Shown here piece by piece: positions 38,014 to 46,972 of a stretch of 64,000 nucleotides of DNA (position 1 is its first letter; the number at the start of each line of letters is the position of its first letter). The position numbers and the translations under genes are program-made. The notes under the pieces are model-generated. The model was not told the DNA's origin and ran no database searches. It saw only the letters and a program-made list of their open reading frames with translations. The DNA comes from an uncultured Bacteroides sp. (GTDB lineage Bacteria > Bacteroidota > Bacteroidia > Bacteroidales > Bacteroidaceae): contig CAMAFR010000007.1 of NCBI GenBank assembly GCA_945833835.1, forward strand, positions 1 to 64,000, given 5' to 3'.

Positions 38014-39104
38014 CCTTTCTGTTCCAGTTGGTTCAAGGCGTAGGCATAGGCTCCCAAGGCAATGGACTGGCTGGTCTTGCGGGAAGTGACCATGACCCCG
38101 ATGCGTTTCATGGAGTCATAGACGACCGTCCGGTCACTGCCGGGCACCGGCAACAGGGTGGCATTGCCTTTGGCAAAGGCTTTCCACTCCGACTCCTCCT
38201 CCAGATTGAACGCCTGCATCTGCAGGTGCGGGAAAGTCTTGCCAGAGAAAGAGGTCAGCGTGCTGTTCAGTTCGGCTGTCAGTGCCGGCACGATATATTT
38301 GGCCGCTCCGGCCAGTCCGCCGCCTATCACAATAATACCGTCTACCAACGTGACCGCCGAGGCCAGTGCCTCACCTGCCACTTCTCCCAGCTGGGCAAAG
38401 CTGGCGCGTGCCGCTTCCCGATGACCGGCGCGTGTGCCCTCGGCAATGTCGAAAATATCTTTCGGCGTGAGGGGAGCTGCATCACCCGACAATTCGGCAT
38501 ACACGCGTTTCACCGCCCGTATGCTGACACTTTCTTCCACAATCATTTCCGGATACTTCTTGTTCCGGAAACACCAGATGTCTCCTCCGGCAGAATTGTC
38601 GCCTTGCAACAACCGTCCGTTGATGACCACCCCACAGCCATAACCGGTACCGAACGTCACCCCTATCAGGTTGTGGAACCGCTTGCTGCTGCCCATCGCC
38701 TCCAGCCGGGTATTGATTTCGGGCAACGCTCCGGCCAACGCCTCGCCGTATGCGAACAGGTCGCCGTCATTATTGATAAATACGGGGATGCCGAACGCCT
38801 CTTCAAGAATGGGGCCCAAAGGTACGCCTCCCTTGAAACAAGGGAAATTGGGCAAATCGCCGATAATGCCTTGCGGATAGTCGGCCGGACCGGGAAAAGC
38901 GAAGCTGATGGCTGCCGGTACTTCGGGCAGCTGGCGGATGACTTCGCCGAAACCGGTCTTCAGTTGGTTGATGCAGATGTCTATCTGCGATGAGTCTGTC
39001 GACAGATGAAACGGCTGTACGATTTCACGTCCGTCCTGCATGGCAGAAAACAGGAAATTGGTTCCCCCTGCATCAAGGGTCAGGATGATTTTTGAGTTTT
39101 TCAT
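38010..39104 (-). CDS. ROK family protein (putative sugar kinase)
   Basis: LDAGGTNFLFSAM, GVTFGTGYGCGVVINGRLL, IIVIGGGLAGAAKYIVP. Confidence 0.88.
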   Translation of the reverse strand: MKNSKIILTLDAGGTNFLFSAMQDGREIVQPFHLSTDSSQIDICINQLKTGFGEVIRQLPEVPAAISFAFPGPADYPQGIIGDLPNFPCFKGGVPLGPILEEAFGIPVFINNDGDLFAYGEALAGALPEINTRLEAMGSSKRFHNLIGVTFGTGYGCGVVINGRLLQGDNSAGGDIWCFRNKKYPEMIVEESVSIRAVKRVYAELSGDAAPLTPKDIFDIAEGTRAGHREAARASFAQLGEVAGEALASAVTLVDGIIVIGGGLAGAAKYIVPALTAELNSTLTSFSGKTFPHLQMQAFNLEEESEWKAFAKGNATLLPVPGSDRTVVYDSMKRIGVMVTSRKTSQSIALGAYAYALNQLEQKG

Positions 39105-39116
39105 ACGAATATAGAT

Positions 39117-40853
39117 TTACTGTCTGAATCTCACATAGGCTTTGATGGTACCGCACTCTTTTCCTTCGGAGGCCCCATACGGACGGATGGTGTAGGCACC
39201 TGCCGCCGCCGGGACGATGAATGTTTCGGCATAATGTACCACAAACGGCTCGAAAGCTCCGGTCGGACTCTCCACCACCGCTTCTTCACCTTCCACCAGG
39301 TTGAGCACATTCACGCCATGACCTGCCGGATGCAATACCGGCACACTGAACCAATGGCGGCGCGTTTCGATAAACTCGTTTTCATGCAGGCCGGTACTCT
39401 CCTCACGCCACCCTTCGCCCGAAGCGATGGGACGGACGGCATTGACAAAATCCTGCTGAATCAAATCGGTCTGACGTTCCCACTGGATGACCTGCGAGCC
39501 ATGCGCAATGTTGATAGGACGCGGACGTCCGTCCAGCCCCATACGTCCCCAGTCGTAGAGCTTGAAGGTGAAGATGCTCGGTGTGGCACTGATTTCAAGC
39601 ACCATGGCACCGGCACCCGAACAGTGTACCGTCCCGTTCGGAATCAGGTAATGGTCATGCTTGGCGGCCGGCCATTTGTTGACAAACTTCTCAACGTCAA
39701 AAGCCCCTCCCGTTTCTTGCGCCCGGTTCAGCTCGTCAATCATTTCCTGGGGGTTGACCCCTGTCTTCAGACCGAGATACACCGTGGCTCCCGGCTCGGC
39801 ATCGAGCAGGTAATAGCTTTCGTCCTGTGTATAGTAAATGCCAAACGTGTCACGGATATATTGGGTCGTAGGATGTACCTGCAAGCTGAGGTTGCCGCCT
39901 CCCATCGTGTCGAGGAAATCGAAACGGATCGGGAAATCTTCTCCGAAACGCGATTCGACCGGTGCTCCCAACAGTGCCCGTGTCTGGTAGAACACCAGGT
40001 TATTGGCCGGCATCTCAAACAGCTCGCCGTCCACCTTCAGATACAGACTGTTCTCTTCGGGGACACAGTCGAAACACCAGCCATAGTTGCTCTGCGAGGG
40101 GTCCAGCCCACACACCTCTTTCATCCATTGTCCGCCCCAAGGAGCCGGGTCAAAGAACGGCACCACCCGGAACGGACGGTGGGCCGTGGCCTTCAAGCCG
40201 CTACGGAGCGTTTCGCCGGTAATCATTTTCGGGCATTCGGCCGTATGCGTGTCCATCCAGAAGTCGGCACGGGGCAACAGCCGTTTCTTCAGCTGGTCAC
40301 ACACAATCCAGTCTACAAAATAACCCCGTTTGTACTGACGGCTGGGCTCCTCATCCTTATTGTTGACCCCCAATCCTTTGATTTCCTTCCGGCGCGAACG
40401 CTGCTGGATTTCCCAGCGTGCCATGTCGGCATAGACCACCAGGTCGGCCTCGGGGGCAATGCAATAGGCACCGTGTCCATACACCAACACCGTGCCGGTC
40501 CAGCGATGGAGCAGCTGCTGCAGCTCGGTGACTTTTTCCGTATCCAGAAAGTCGGCATAGCTGAAAGGAGCCCGCCGGCCGAACAGGCGGTCATCAGTGA
40601 CCCACGGCTGTGTCATTTGCCGGATGTCCACTTCCGACTTATAAAAATCGTCGGCCTTGATGATGTGGTCAAAGCCCGACAACGGCAGATGGGCCGCCAA
40701 TTCCTCCATATACACTCCTTGATAGCACTCGATGACACAGATTCTTCTGCCGGCCATCGCTGCCTGCAAGGTGTGGAGAACAGCCTCCCAGCCTTTTGTC
40801 AACACTCCTTCGGCAGGGACGGAAGGAGTCAAGTCATAATTTCTATTGCGCAT
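39117..40853 (-). CDS. Class I mannose-6-phosphate isomerase with N-terminal kinase-like domain
   Basis: C-terminal cupin (GGGNLSLQVHPTTQYIRDTF, HDHYLIPNGTVHCSGAGAMVLEIS); N-terminal about 200 aa uridine-kinase-like without intact Walker A. Confidence 0.85.
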   Translation of the reverse strand: MRNRNYDLTPSVPAEGVLTKGWEAVLHTLQAAMAGRRICVIECYQGVYMEELAAHLPLSGFDHIIKADDFYKSEVDIRQMTQPWVTDDRLFGRRAPFSYADFLDTEKVTELQQLLHRWTGTVLVYGHGAYCIAPEADLVVYADMARWEIQQRSRRKEIKGLGVNNKDEEPSRQYKRGYFVDWIVCDQLKKRLLPRADFWMDTHTAECPKMITGETLRSGLKATAHRPFRVVPFFDPAPWGGQWMKEVCGLDPSQSNYGWCFDCVPEENSLYLKVDGELFEMPANNLVFYQTRALLGAPVESRFGEDFPIRFDFLDTMGGGNLSLQVHPTTQYIRDTFGIYYTQDESYYLLDAEPGATVYLGLKTGVNPQEMIDELNRAQETGGAFDVEKFVNKWPAAKHDHYLIPNGTVHCSGAGAMVLEISATPSIFTFKLYDWGRMGLDGRPRPINIAHGSQVIQWERQTDLIQQDFVNAVRPIASGEGWREESTGLHENEFIETRRHWFSVPVLHPAGHGVNVLNLVEGEEAVVESPTGAFEPFVVHYAETFIVPAAAGAYTIRPYGASEGKECGTIKAYVRFRQ

Positions 40854-40953
40854 AAACAGATAGTTTTAGTTGTTTTTGGCAAAGTTATCCCTTTACGGAC
40901 AGCCGGGAAACGCATTATTTTCCAATTTTCTTGTATTATATGCTGATTCTGAT

Positions 40954-40961
40954 TATTTTTG
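40954..40961 (+). promoter_or_regulatory. -7 element TATTTTTG upstream of araC-type gene
   Basis: TAnnTTTG consensus 20 bp upstream of ATG, abutting TTCTGATT at 40947-40954. Confidence 0.45.
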
Positions 40962-40980
40962 TGGCAAACGAAGTCGAACC

Positions 40981-41868
40981 ATGGCACGAATCAAAGAAGG
41001 TTTCAAAGGCGAACGCATGCTGTCTTTGCCGGACGACATCCTCCGTAACTACAGCCGCCATCCGCTGGTACAACCGCTCTATATCCGCAAACTGGGATTC
41101 TTCCCGAAAGTGATGTACCACTATGTCCAGAAAGACGGGGGGACTGACTACTGCATGCTGATTTATTGCGTAGCCGGCAAAGGCTGGTACAGCCTCAACG
41201 GAAAGCCGGCCCACCCGGTGGAAGCCAACCAATACATCATCTTCCCGCAAGGAGTGCCTTACCGGTTCTGGGCCGACGAGGAACATCCCTGGACCATCTA
41301 TTGGATTCACTTCGAGGGGGCAATGGCCACCCACTTCCTGCCTTCGCCCATCATGCCCCGCACCATCCTGCCGGGTAACACGTCACGCCTGCAAGACCGT
41401 CTGGAACTGTTCGAAGAGATTTACAGCAATTTCTCCATGGCCTACACCAAAGAGTACATGATTCATGCCTCCATGTGCCTGTATCCGTTTCTGTCCTCCT
41501 TCCTGCACGTAGAGGCGTTCCGCCACTACAAAGCGGTGTCCCGCCATGACCAGACCTTCTCGGCACAGGTCATCCACTACATGCAGGAGAACATCTCGAA
41601 CAACCTGACCCTGGAGGAGCTGGCCAAGAATTTCAACTATTCGTCCTCCCACTTCTCGGCCCTGTTCCAGAAAGAGACCGGCTATTCTCCCATCAACTAC
41701 TACATCCAGCTCAAGATAAGGAAGGCCTGCCAGTACATTGAACTGACAGGCCTGAAGTTTTGCGAGATTGCCCAGAAGGTGGGGTTCGACGAGCCCTCTT
41801 ATTTCACCCGCATTTTCACCAAAATCATGGGGATGTCGCCTTCCGACTACCGCAAGAAGAACTGCTGA
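40981..41868 (+). CDS. AraC family transcriptional regulator
   Basis: Cupin-like N-terminus; HTH NLTLEELAKNFNYSSSHFSALFQKETGYSPINYYIQLKIRKACQYIELTGLKFCEIAQKVGFDEPSYFTRIFTKIMGMSPSDYRK. Confidence 0.96.
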   Translation: MARIKEGFKGERMLSLPDDILRNYSRHPLVQPLYIRKLGFFPKVMYHYVQKDGGTDYCMLIYCVAGKGWYSLNGKPAHPVEANQYIIFPQGVPYRFWADEEHPWTIYWIHFEGAMATHFLPSPIMPRTILPGNTSRLQDRLELFEEIYSNFSMAYTKEYMIHASMCLYPFLSSFLHVEAFRHYKAVSRHDQTFSAQVIHYMQENISNNLTLEELAKNFNYSSSHFSALFQKETGYSPINYYIQLKIRKACQYIELTGLKFCEIAQKVGFDEPSYFTRIFTKIMGMSPSDYRKKNC

Positions 41869-41877
41869 GGCTGGAGG

Positions 41878-44427
41878 CTATTCTCCCCGTATGCCCCATT
41901 CCTTATTGGGCGTGTCACCCATCTCCAGCACCAGACGTCCTCCCTTGAGCAATTCAGAAGCAGGGAAACAGAACGTGTCCAGCGGCTGGCCGTTCAGCTC
42001 TGCCCGCTGCACATATTTGTTGCTGCGGGAAGCATGTTTGGCCTCGATGGTGAACGAAGCGCCTCGGCCATAACGGCCGCCCAAGTCAATGACTGTCTTT
42101 TCAAAAAGCGGACTGGCAATCTCGTAAATGGGGTCTACCCGACAACCGCCATCGGTCTGAAACAGTCCCAACGCCGCCATCACAAACCAAGCACTCATCT
42201 GCCCCTGGTCTTCATCGCCCAGATAGGCGTTGGCAATGCCTGCCCCGTAATACCGGTCGATAATGGAACGCGACCATTTTTGGGTCAGCCAAGGCTTGCC
42301 CGCCCAGTTGAACAGAAAGGCGAAATGCATGGACTGCTGGTTGCCCTGCACCACGGGATAGTCCCAATACTGGTCGTTCGGCGCATTGTATCGCCACGGC
42401 TCACTGGCCTCGAAACCCCAGTTCAAGCGGTCGACAAACGCCTCCTTGCCCATCAGGCCTATCAGGGCAGGCACGTCCTGCGGCACGAAATAGCTCAGCT
42501 GCCAGGCGTTTCCCTCCACATAATGCTGGTTGCTGCCCGTGCGGAACGGGTCAAAATCGGAAAGGAAAACACCCAGCGAATCCCGCATTTGGGCATAGCC
42601 GTTGGCCGGATTGATGGCATTCTTCCACCAATAGCCCCGCTCGTTGAAGGCCGTATAAAGGGAATCGTGTCCCAGGGCTTTCGCCATCTGCCCTACGGTC
42701 CAGTCATCGTAAGCATACTCCAGCGTGTTCGAGAAGCGTCCCTTGTCGAAAGGCACATAGTGGTACTGCAAATAAGCCACCAAGTCACGGTTGCCGGCAA
42801 ATCCGCCGGCCATCGGTGCCGCCGGGGTCGTCTGCATCTTGATCATGGCCTGCAAGGCTTTCTCGGAATCGTAGTCACGGATGCCCATCTGGTAGGCAGA
42901 CACCAGCAACGGTATCTCGTGTTCGGCCACCATCACCGGGATGTATTCCATTCCTGCCGGACCTTTTGCCAGCCAGCCGTTGGCATCGTACATGGCCAGC
43001 TGGGAGTGTACCCATCGCGAGCTCCACTCCGGTGTCACCAGGTTCCAGAACTGGTTCAGGTTCCAGAACGTGTTCCAGAAAGCGTCACACCCCAACGCCC
43101 GCTGATGCGGGTCGTCGAACTTACGCACCTGTTCATCGGCCGACACCCATTCACCGTTGACGTCGCTCCACGTGTTGCGCGCCATCGCCCGGTACATGTT
43201 GGTATAGAAACGCACCTTCTCCAGACGGTCTGCGGTCGTGATGCGTACGCGGTCGAAAATCTGGTTCCACACCTCCTTCTGGTGCTGCACTACGGCAGCA
43301 AAGTCCCAGCCGAACGGCGTGCTGATTTCTGTCTGCAAGTTCTCGGCGGCATTGGCCGTGCTGACCAGCGAGATGCCTGTCCGCACCTGTACGACCGGGT
43401 GCTGACGGGTGTCGAACTCCACGTACATCCCCGCCTCCTTCAAATCCTTGCCGTCGAGCGCAGTGCTTGAGAGCAACGCTCCGTCCTTCCATCCCCCTAT
43501 CTTGTGGATGGGCGCATCGAACTCGATGACAAAATGTACGACATACTCTTGGTCGGCATCGTTGCTCCATACATGGGGCCGGGGCGACACCTGATGGGAG
43601 AATCCTTCGATGCGGCGGTCGCCCACCTGCCGCATCTCCACGGCACGGAGCTGGTAATCATATTCCGCCTGGATGTGGAGGTCAATCATGACACGGCCCT
43701 CCTTATCGGTCGGAAACGTGTACCGCTGGAAACTGGCCCGCTCGGTAGCCGTCACTTCCGCCAGGATGCCGGTATCCGTCAGCCGCACTTTGTAATAGCC
43801 CAAGGGGGCCTCCTCGCTTTTCTTGTCTATCCGCGAACGGTATCCCTCATCGGGACGGAACTGGTCACCCACCTGTGTGAACAGCGGCCCGTTGGTCGGC
43901 ATCATGCCCAGTCCGGCCATTGTCCACTCATGGATGTGGCTGAAACAGCCCAATGTCTCGAACGTCGGCTGATAGCCTGCCTGCCACCCCATGTTCTGAT
44001 TGTCCGGACTGAGCTTCACCATGCTGAACGGCATCCACGGTCCGGGCGCAATCATCCACCGGGAGTGGGCGGCCCCCATCCGTGTGTCTACATAGTCCGC
44101 CAGCGTCTGTTCGGGCTGGGGCTTGCGGAGCACGGTTCCTTTTTCGAGCACCTTGCCGTCTGCCAACACGCAGTAACGGCTCTTACGGGCTTTGGATACG
44201 GCCGGCATCGGGACTTCCAACACATAGCGGGCCGTGTCCAACCGGGTGGTGAAGACAGCTGCCCCGTCCAGCTGAACGGTCAGCTCCGGCTGTCCCGACA
44301 AGTGTTCCACATCCACCAGCAAGGGCTGTATCCGGCCGCCCTCCTGCCGCAACTCATAGCCGGCGGGAGCCACGCCACGCACAAAAGCAGGCCGGGCCGA
44401 TGGTCGGCATCCCCGACAGGCGGACAT
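41878..44427 (-). CDS. GH92 family glycoside hydrolase (alpha-mannosidase-like), N-terminally truncated (no signal peptide)
   Basis: LADYVDTRMGAAHSRWMIAPGPWMPFSMVKLSPDNQ, GNEGNAWQLSYFVPQDV-type and YLGDEDQGQMSAWFVMAALGLFQ motifs; out-of-frame start inside upstream gene. Confidence 0.88.
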   Translation of the reverse strand: MSACRGCRPSARPAFVRGVAPAGYELRQEGGRIQPLLVDVEHLSGQPELTVQLDGAAVFTTRLDTARYVLEVPMPAVSKARKSRYCVLADGKVLEKGTVLRKPQPEQTLADYVDTRMGAAHSRWMIAPGPWMPFSMVKLSPDNQNMGWQAGYQPTFETLGCFSHIHEWTMAGLGMMPTNGPLFTQVGDQFRPDEGYRSRIDKKSEEAPLGYYKVRLTDTGILAEVTATERASFQRYTFPTDKEGRVMIDLHIQAEYDYQLRAVEMRQVGDRRIEGFSHQVSPRPHVWSNDADQEYVVHFVIEFDAPIHKIGGWKDGALLSSTALDGKDLKEAGMYVEFDTRQHPVVQVRTGISLVSTANAAENLQTEISTPFGWDFAAVVQHQKEVWNQIFDRVRITTADRLEKVRFYTNMYRAMARNTWSDVNGEWVSADEQVRKFDDPHQRALGCDAFWNTFWNLNQFWNLVTPEWSSRWVHSQLAMYDANGWLAKGPAGMEYIPVMVAEHEIPLLVSAYQMGIRDYDSEKALQAMIKMQTTPAAPMAGGFAGNRDLVAYLQYHYVPFDKGRFSNTLEYAYDDWTVGQMAKALGHDSLYTAFNERGYWWKNAINPANGYAQMRDSLGVFLSDFDPFRTGSNQHYVEGNAWQLSYFVPQDVPALIGLMGKEAFVDRLNWGFEASEPWRYNAPNDQYWDYPVVQGNQQSMHFAFLFNWAGKPWLTQKWSRSIIDRYYGAGIANAYLGDEDQGQMSAWFVMAALGLFQTDGGCRVDPIYEIASPLFEKTVIDLGGRYGRGASFTIEAKHASRSNKYVQRAELNGQPLDTFCFPASELLKGGRLVLEMGDTPNKEWGIRGE

Positions 44428-45382
44428 TCTCCAGCATCTGGCGGTTGGAGGCTACGATTTCCTCTTTCGTGAGCAGACCGGCCTCGATAGCCACCGCCGT
44501 ACCGCCGTGATAATAGATGTCGTTCTCATCAAAGCCGGCCGGAACAGGCGATTCCTCCAGATAGATATGCGGCACGAACTTCTGCCGGCGGGCATCCCAC
44601 AGATGCTTCCGGGCATTGGCGGCAATGCGTTCGTGCAGGGCGTGCCATTTGTCCTTCAAGGCACTGTCGTCCGTCAGGTCCTGCAGGTAGTCCAAGGCGA
44701 TGAGGAACATGGCGTTGTCATAGATGTCAATGCAGCGGTGCGAGTATTCGTTCAGGTCACAGGGGAATCCCTCACCCGGCTGCACATCGCCCCAGTCGGC
44801 CGTCATGGCTCCCCACAGCAGGCCGTAATGCTCGTCATAACGCTCCCGCATCAGGTAGTCCACCATCCCGTCCATGCGGTCCAGCACCGTGCGTCCGCCC
44901 ACCACTTCCTGCAGCAGCGAGCGGTCGCCCGTCTTGCGGATATATTTCCCCACTAACTGTATCAGCGACGATTCCTGGTCGGTCTCGACCGTGTTCTTGA
45001 AGCCTACGTGCAAGGGGGCGTTGTCCGAATAATAAGGCGTGTCGTCATACCAGGTGAAATCCGGTTTCAGCACGTAGCCGTCAATCATCTCGTCATTGGG
45101 CTGCTGCATCCCGAAAAACAGCAGGATGGCTCCGCGGATGTCCGCCGGATCATTCACCTCACAAGCGGTCTCGATAAACGTGTTCATGTCTCGGGCCCAT
45201 ACCTGCGAGTAACCGCTGCCGGCATTGAAGCCTTGTCCCAGGATGGCACGCGCCATGCTGTCTACCTGCACCAGCGTGGAATCGTTCTGGATGGCCTGTG
45301 CCAACTGCCGTTCGTGCGAGGAAGTGCCGCAGGCACACAAGATGCCTGCCAGCAATAAGGAAAGATAAGATTTCTTTTTCAT
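44354..45382 (-). pseudogene. Six-hairpin glycosidase-like lipoprotein, C-terminally truncated
   Basis: Aligns with 45613-46923 up to RQMLENVRLSGMPTIG then ends PACFCAWRGSRRL; lacks about 110 C-terminal residues present in the paralog. Confidence 0.75.
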
Positions 45383-45407
45383 AGCAATGTGTTTTTTGTT
45401 CATGGAG

Positions 45408-45559
45408 CAAAGATACATCCTAACCCCCAATGCACAAACGGCTTATATTCTGATTTGCTTGCATAATCTTCTGATTCGCCTGCCGGTTGAAATCAGAAGA
45501 TAGTCTAATATTTTCGGCGTAAAGTATAACGGCATACTTATCAGATTACGCTACATTTG
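45408..45559. promoter_or_regulatory. Divergent promoter region with three TTCTGATT motifs
   Basis: -7 boxes TATCTTTG (minus, 45415-45408) and TACATTTG (plus, 45552-45559); TTCTGATT at 45448, 45469 and inverted at 45491-45498; 11-bp IR atcttctgatt/aatcagaagat. Confidence 0.6.
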
Positions 45560-45612
45560 CACTACTGGAAAAAGAGGATGACACACCTTATATTATATAT
45601 AGAACTACCGAT

Positions 45613-46923
45613 ATGAAACAGAAAGGATTTTTCGTGGCAGCCGCTATGTCACTGTGCGCACTGACAGGATGCGTACAACAACCTGAAGGGTATGCGGACA
45701 AAATTAAAAACAACCGGCTGATGGAGCAGGTAGACTCCATGGCCCGGGCGGTGGTACGCACCGGATTCAATGCCGGCGACGGCTACGGCGAAGTATGGAT
45801 TCGCGACTACAACACGTTTATCGAGCTGTCTATGGAAGTGCTGCCCGACGAACAGGTCCGCCGCAATCTGGACATCTTCTGGGGATTCCAGGGAGCGACC
45901 GGCGACATTGTGGACGGGTTCATCGACATCCGCAAGGCCGACCTCAACAATGTAGGTGGCTACAAGTACCGCCTGTCGGAAACAGAGCCCGACTATGCCG
46001 CCCACAAAAACACGGTGGAGACCGACCACGAAACATCCTTGATACAGGCCATCTATAAATATGTCAAGAAAAGCGGCAACACGGCGTATCTGCAGACCGA
46101 AGTGGCCGGCAAGACAGTCATCGACCGCATGGAATGGGCCCTGGAATACCTCTTCAACGAAAAGTTTAACGAACGCTACGGACTGATTACCGGCGCCACG
46201 ACAGCCGACTGGGGCGACGTACAGCCGGAACACTACTGGGGCGTGGAGATAGACGCCAACACCCACTACTGCATCGACATCTACGACAACGCCATGCTGG
46301 TGATGGCCCTGAACAACTTTATCGAGCTGACCGGCGACGCCGACAAGGCGGCACGCTGGACAAAGGTGCGTGACGAACTGAAACAGAACATCCGCCAGCA
46401 CCTGTGGGACAGCGAACGCCAGAAGTTCATCCCCCATCTGTACCTGAACGGTTCTCCGTTCCCCGAAAAATTCGATGAGAACAAGATTTACTATCACGGC
46501 GGGACGGCTGTCGCCATCCTGGCCGGTATCCTTACCGACGACGAAACACGCGAGGCCAACCGCCGGATGCTGGAGAACGTGAAGAAAGCCCATGCACAAA
46601 CCATCGGCCTGACCATGTATCCCACTTATCCGGCCGGCTACTTCAAAGGTCCCGGCATGTATCCTTACGGCTACCAGAACGGCGGCGACTGGACCTGGTT
46701 CGGAGCCCGCATGATTCATGCCCTGATAGAACGTGGCATGATAGCCGAAGCCTACGACGAACTGCAGCCCATGCTGGCGCGCATCATCGAGAACCAAGGC
46801 TTCAACGAATGGTACACTCCTGCCGGCGAGCCGATGGGCTCGGGCACATTCCGCGGCGAGGCAGGCGTGCTCTACAAAGCCAACGAGATGCTGCGCACCT
46901 GGGCACAGACAGCCGGCAAGTGA
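45613..46923 (+). CDS. Six-hairpin glycosidase-like lipoprotein (full-length paralog)
   Basis: Lipobox; GEVWIRDYNTFIELSMEVLP, NTVETDHETSLIQAIYKYV, ATTADWGDVQPEHYWG, YGYQNGGDWTWFGARMIHAL. Confidence 0.8.
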   Translation: MKQKGFFVAAAMSLCALTGCVQQPEGYADKIKNNRLMEQVDSMARAVVRTGFNAGDGYGEVWIRDYNTFIELSMEVLPDEQVRRNLDIFWGFQGATGDIVDGFIDIRKADLNNVGGYKYRLSETEPDYAAHKNTVETDHETSLIQAIYKYVKKSGNTAYLQTEVAGKTVIDRMEWALEYLFNEKFNERYGLITGATTADWGDVQPEHYWGVEIDANTHYCIDIYDNAMLVMALNNFIELTGDADKAARWTKVRDELKQNIRQHLWDSERQKFIPHLYLNGSPFPEKFDENKIYYHGGTAVAILAGILTDDETREANRRMLENVKKAHAQTIGLTMYPTYPAGYFKGPGMYPYGYQNGGDWTWFGARMIHALIERGMIAEAYDELQPMLARIIENQGFNEWYTPAGEPMGSGTFRGEAGVLYKANEMLRTWAQTAGK

Positions 46924-46972
46924 CAGAAAGCCCGACCAAGGCACGTACGAAAACAACCTCTAAAACAATGAT

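Noticed and set aside
45649-46956. 435-aa minus-strand ORF opposite the six-hairpin glycosidase
   Set aside because: Antisense shadow ORF; the sense frame has a signal peptide and family motifs.
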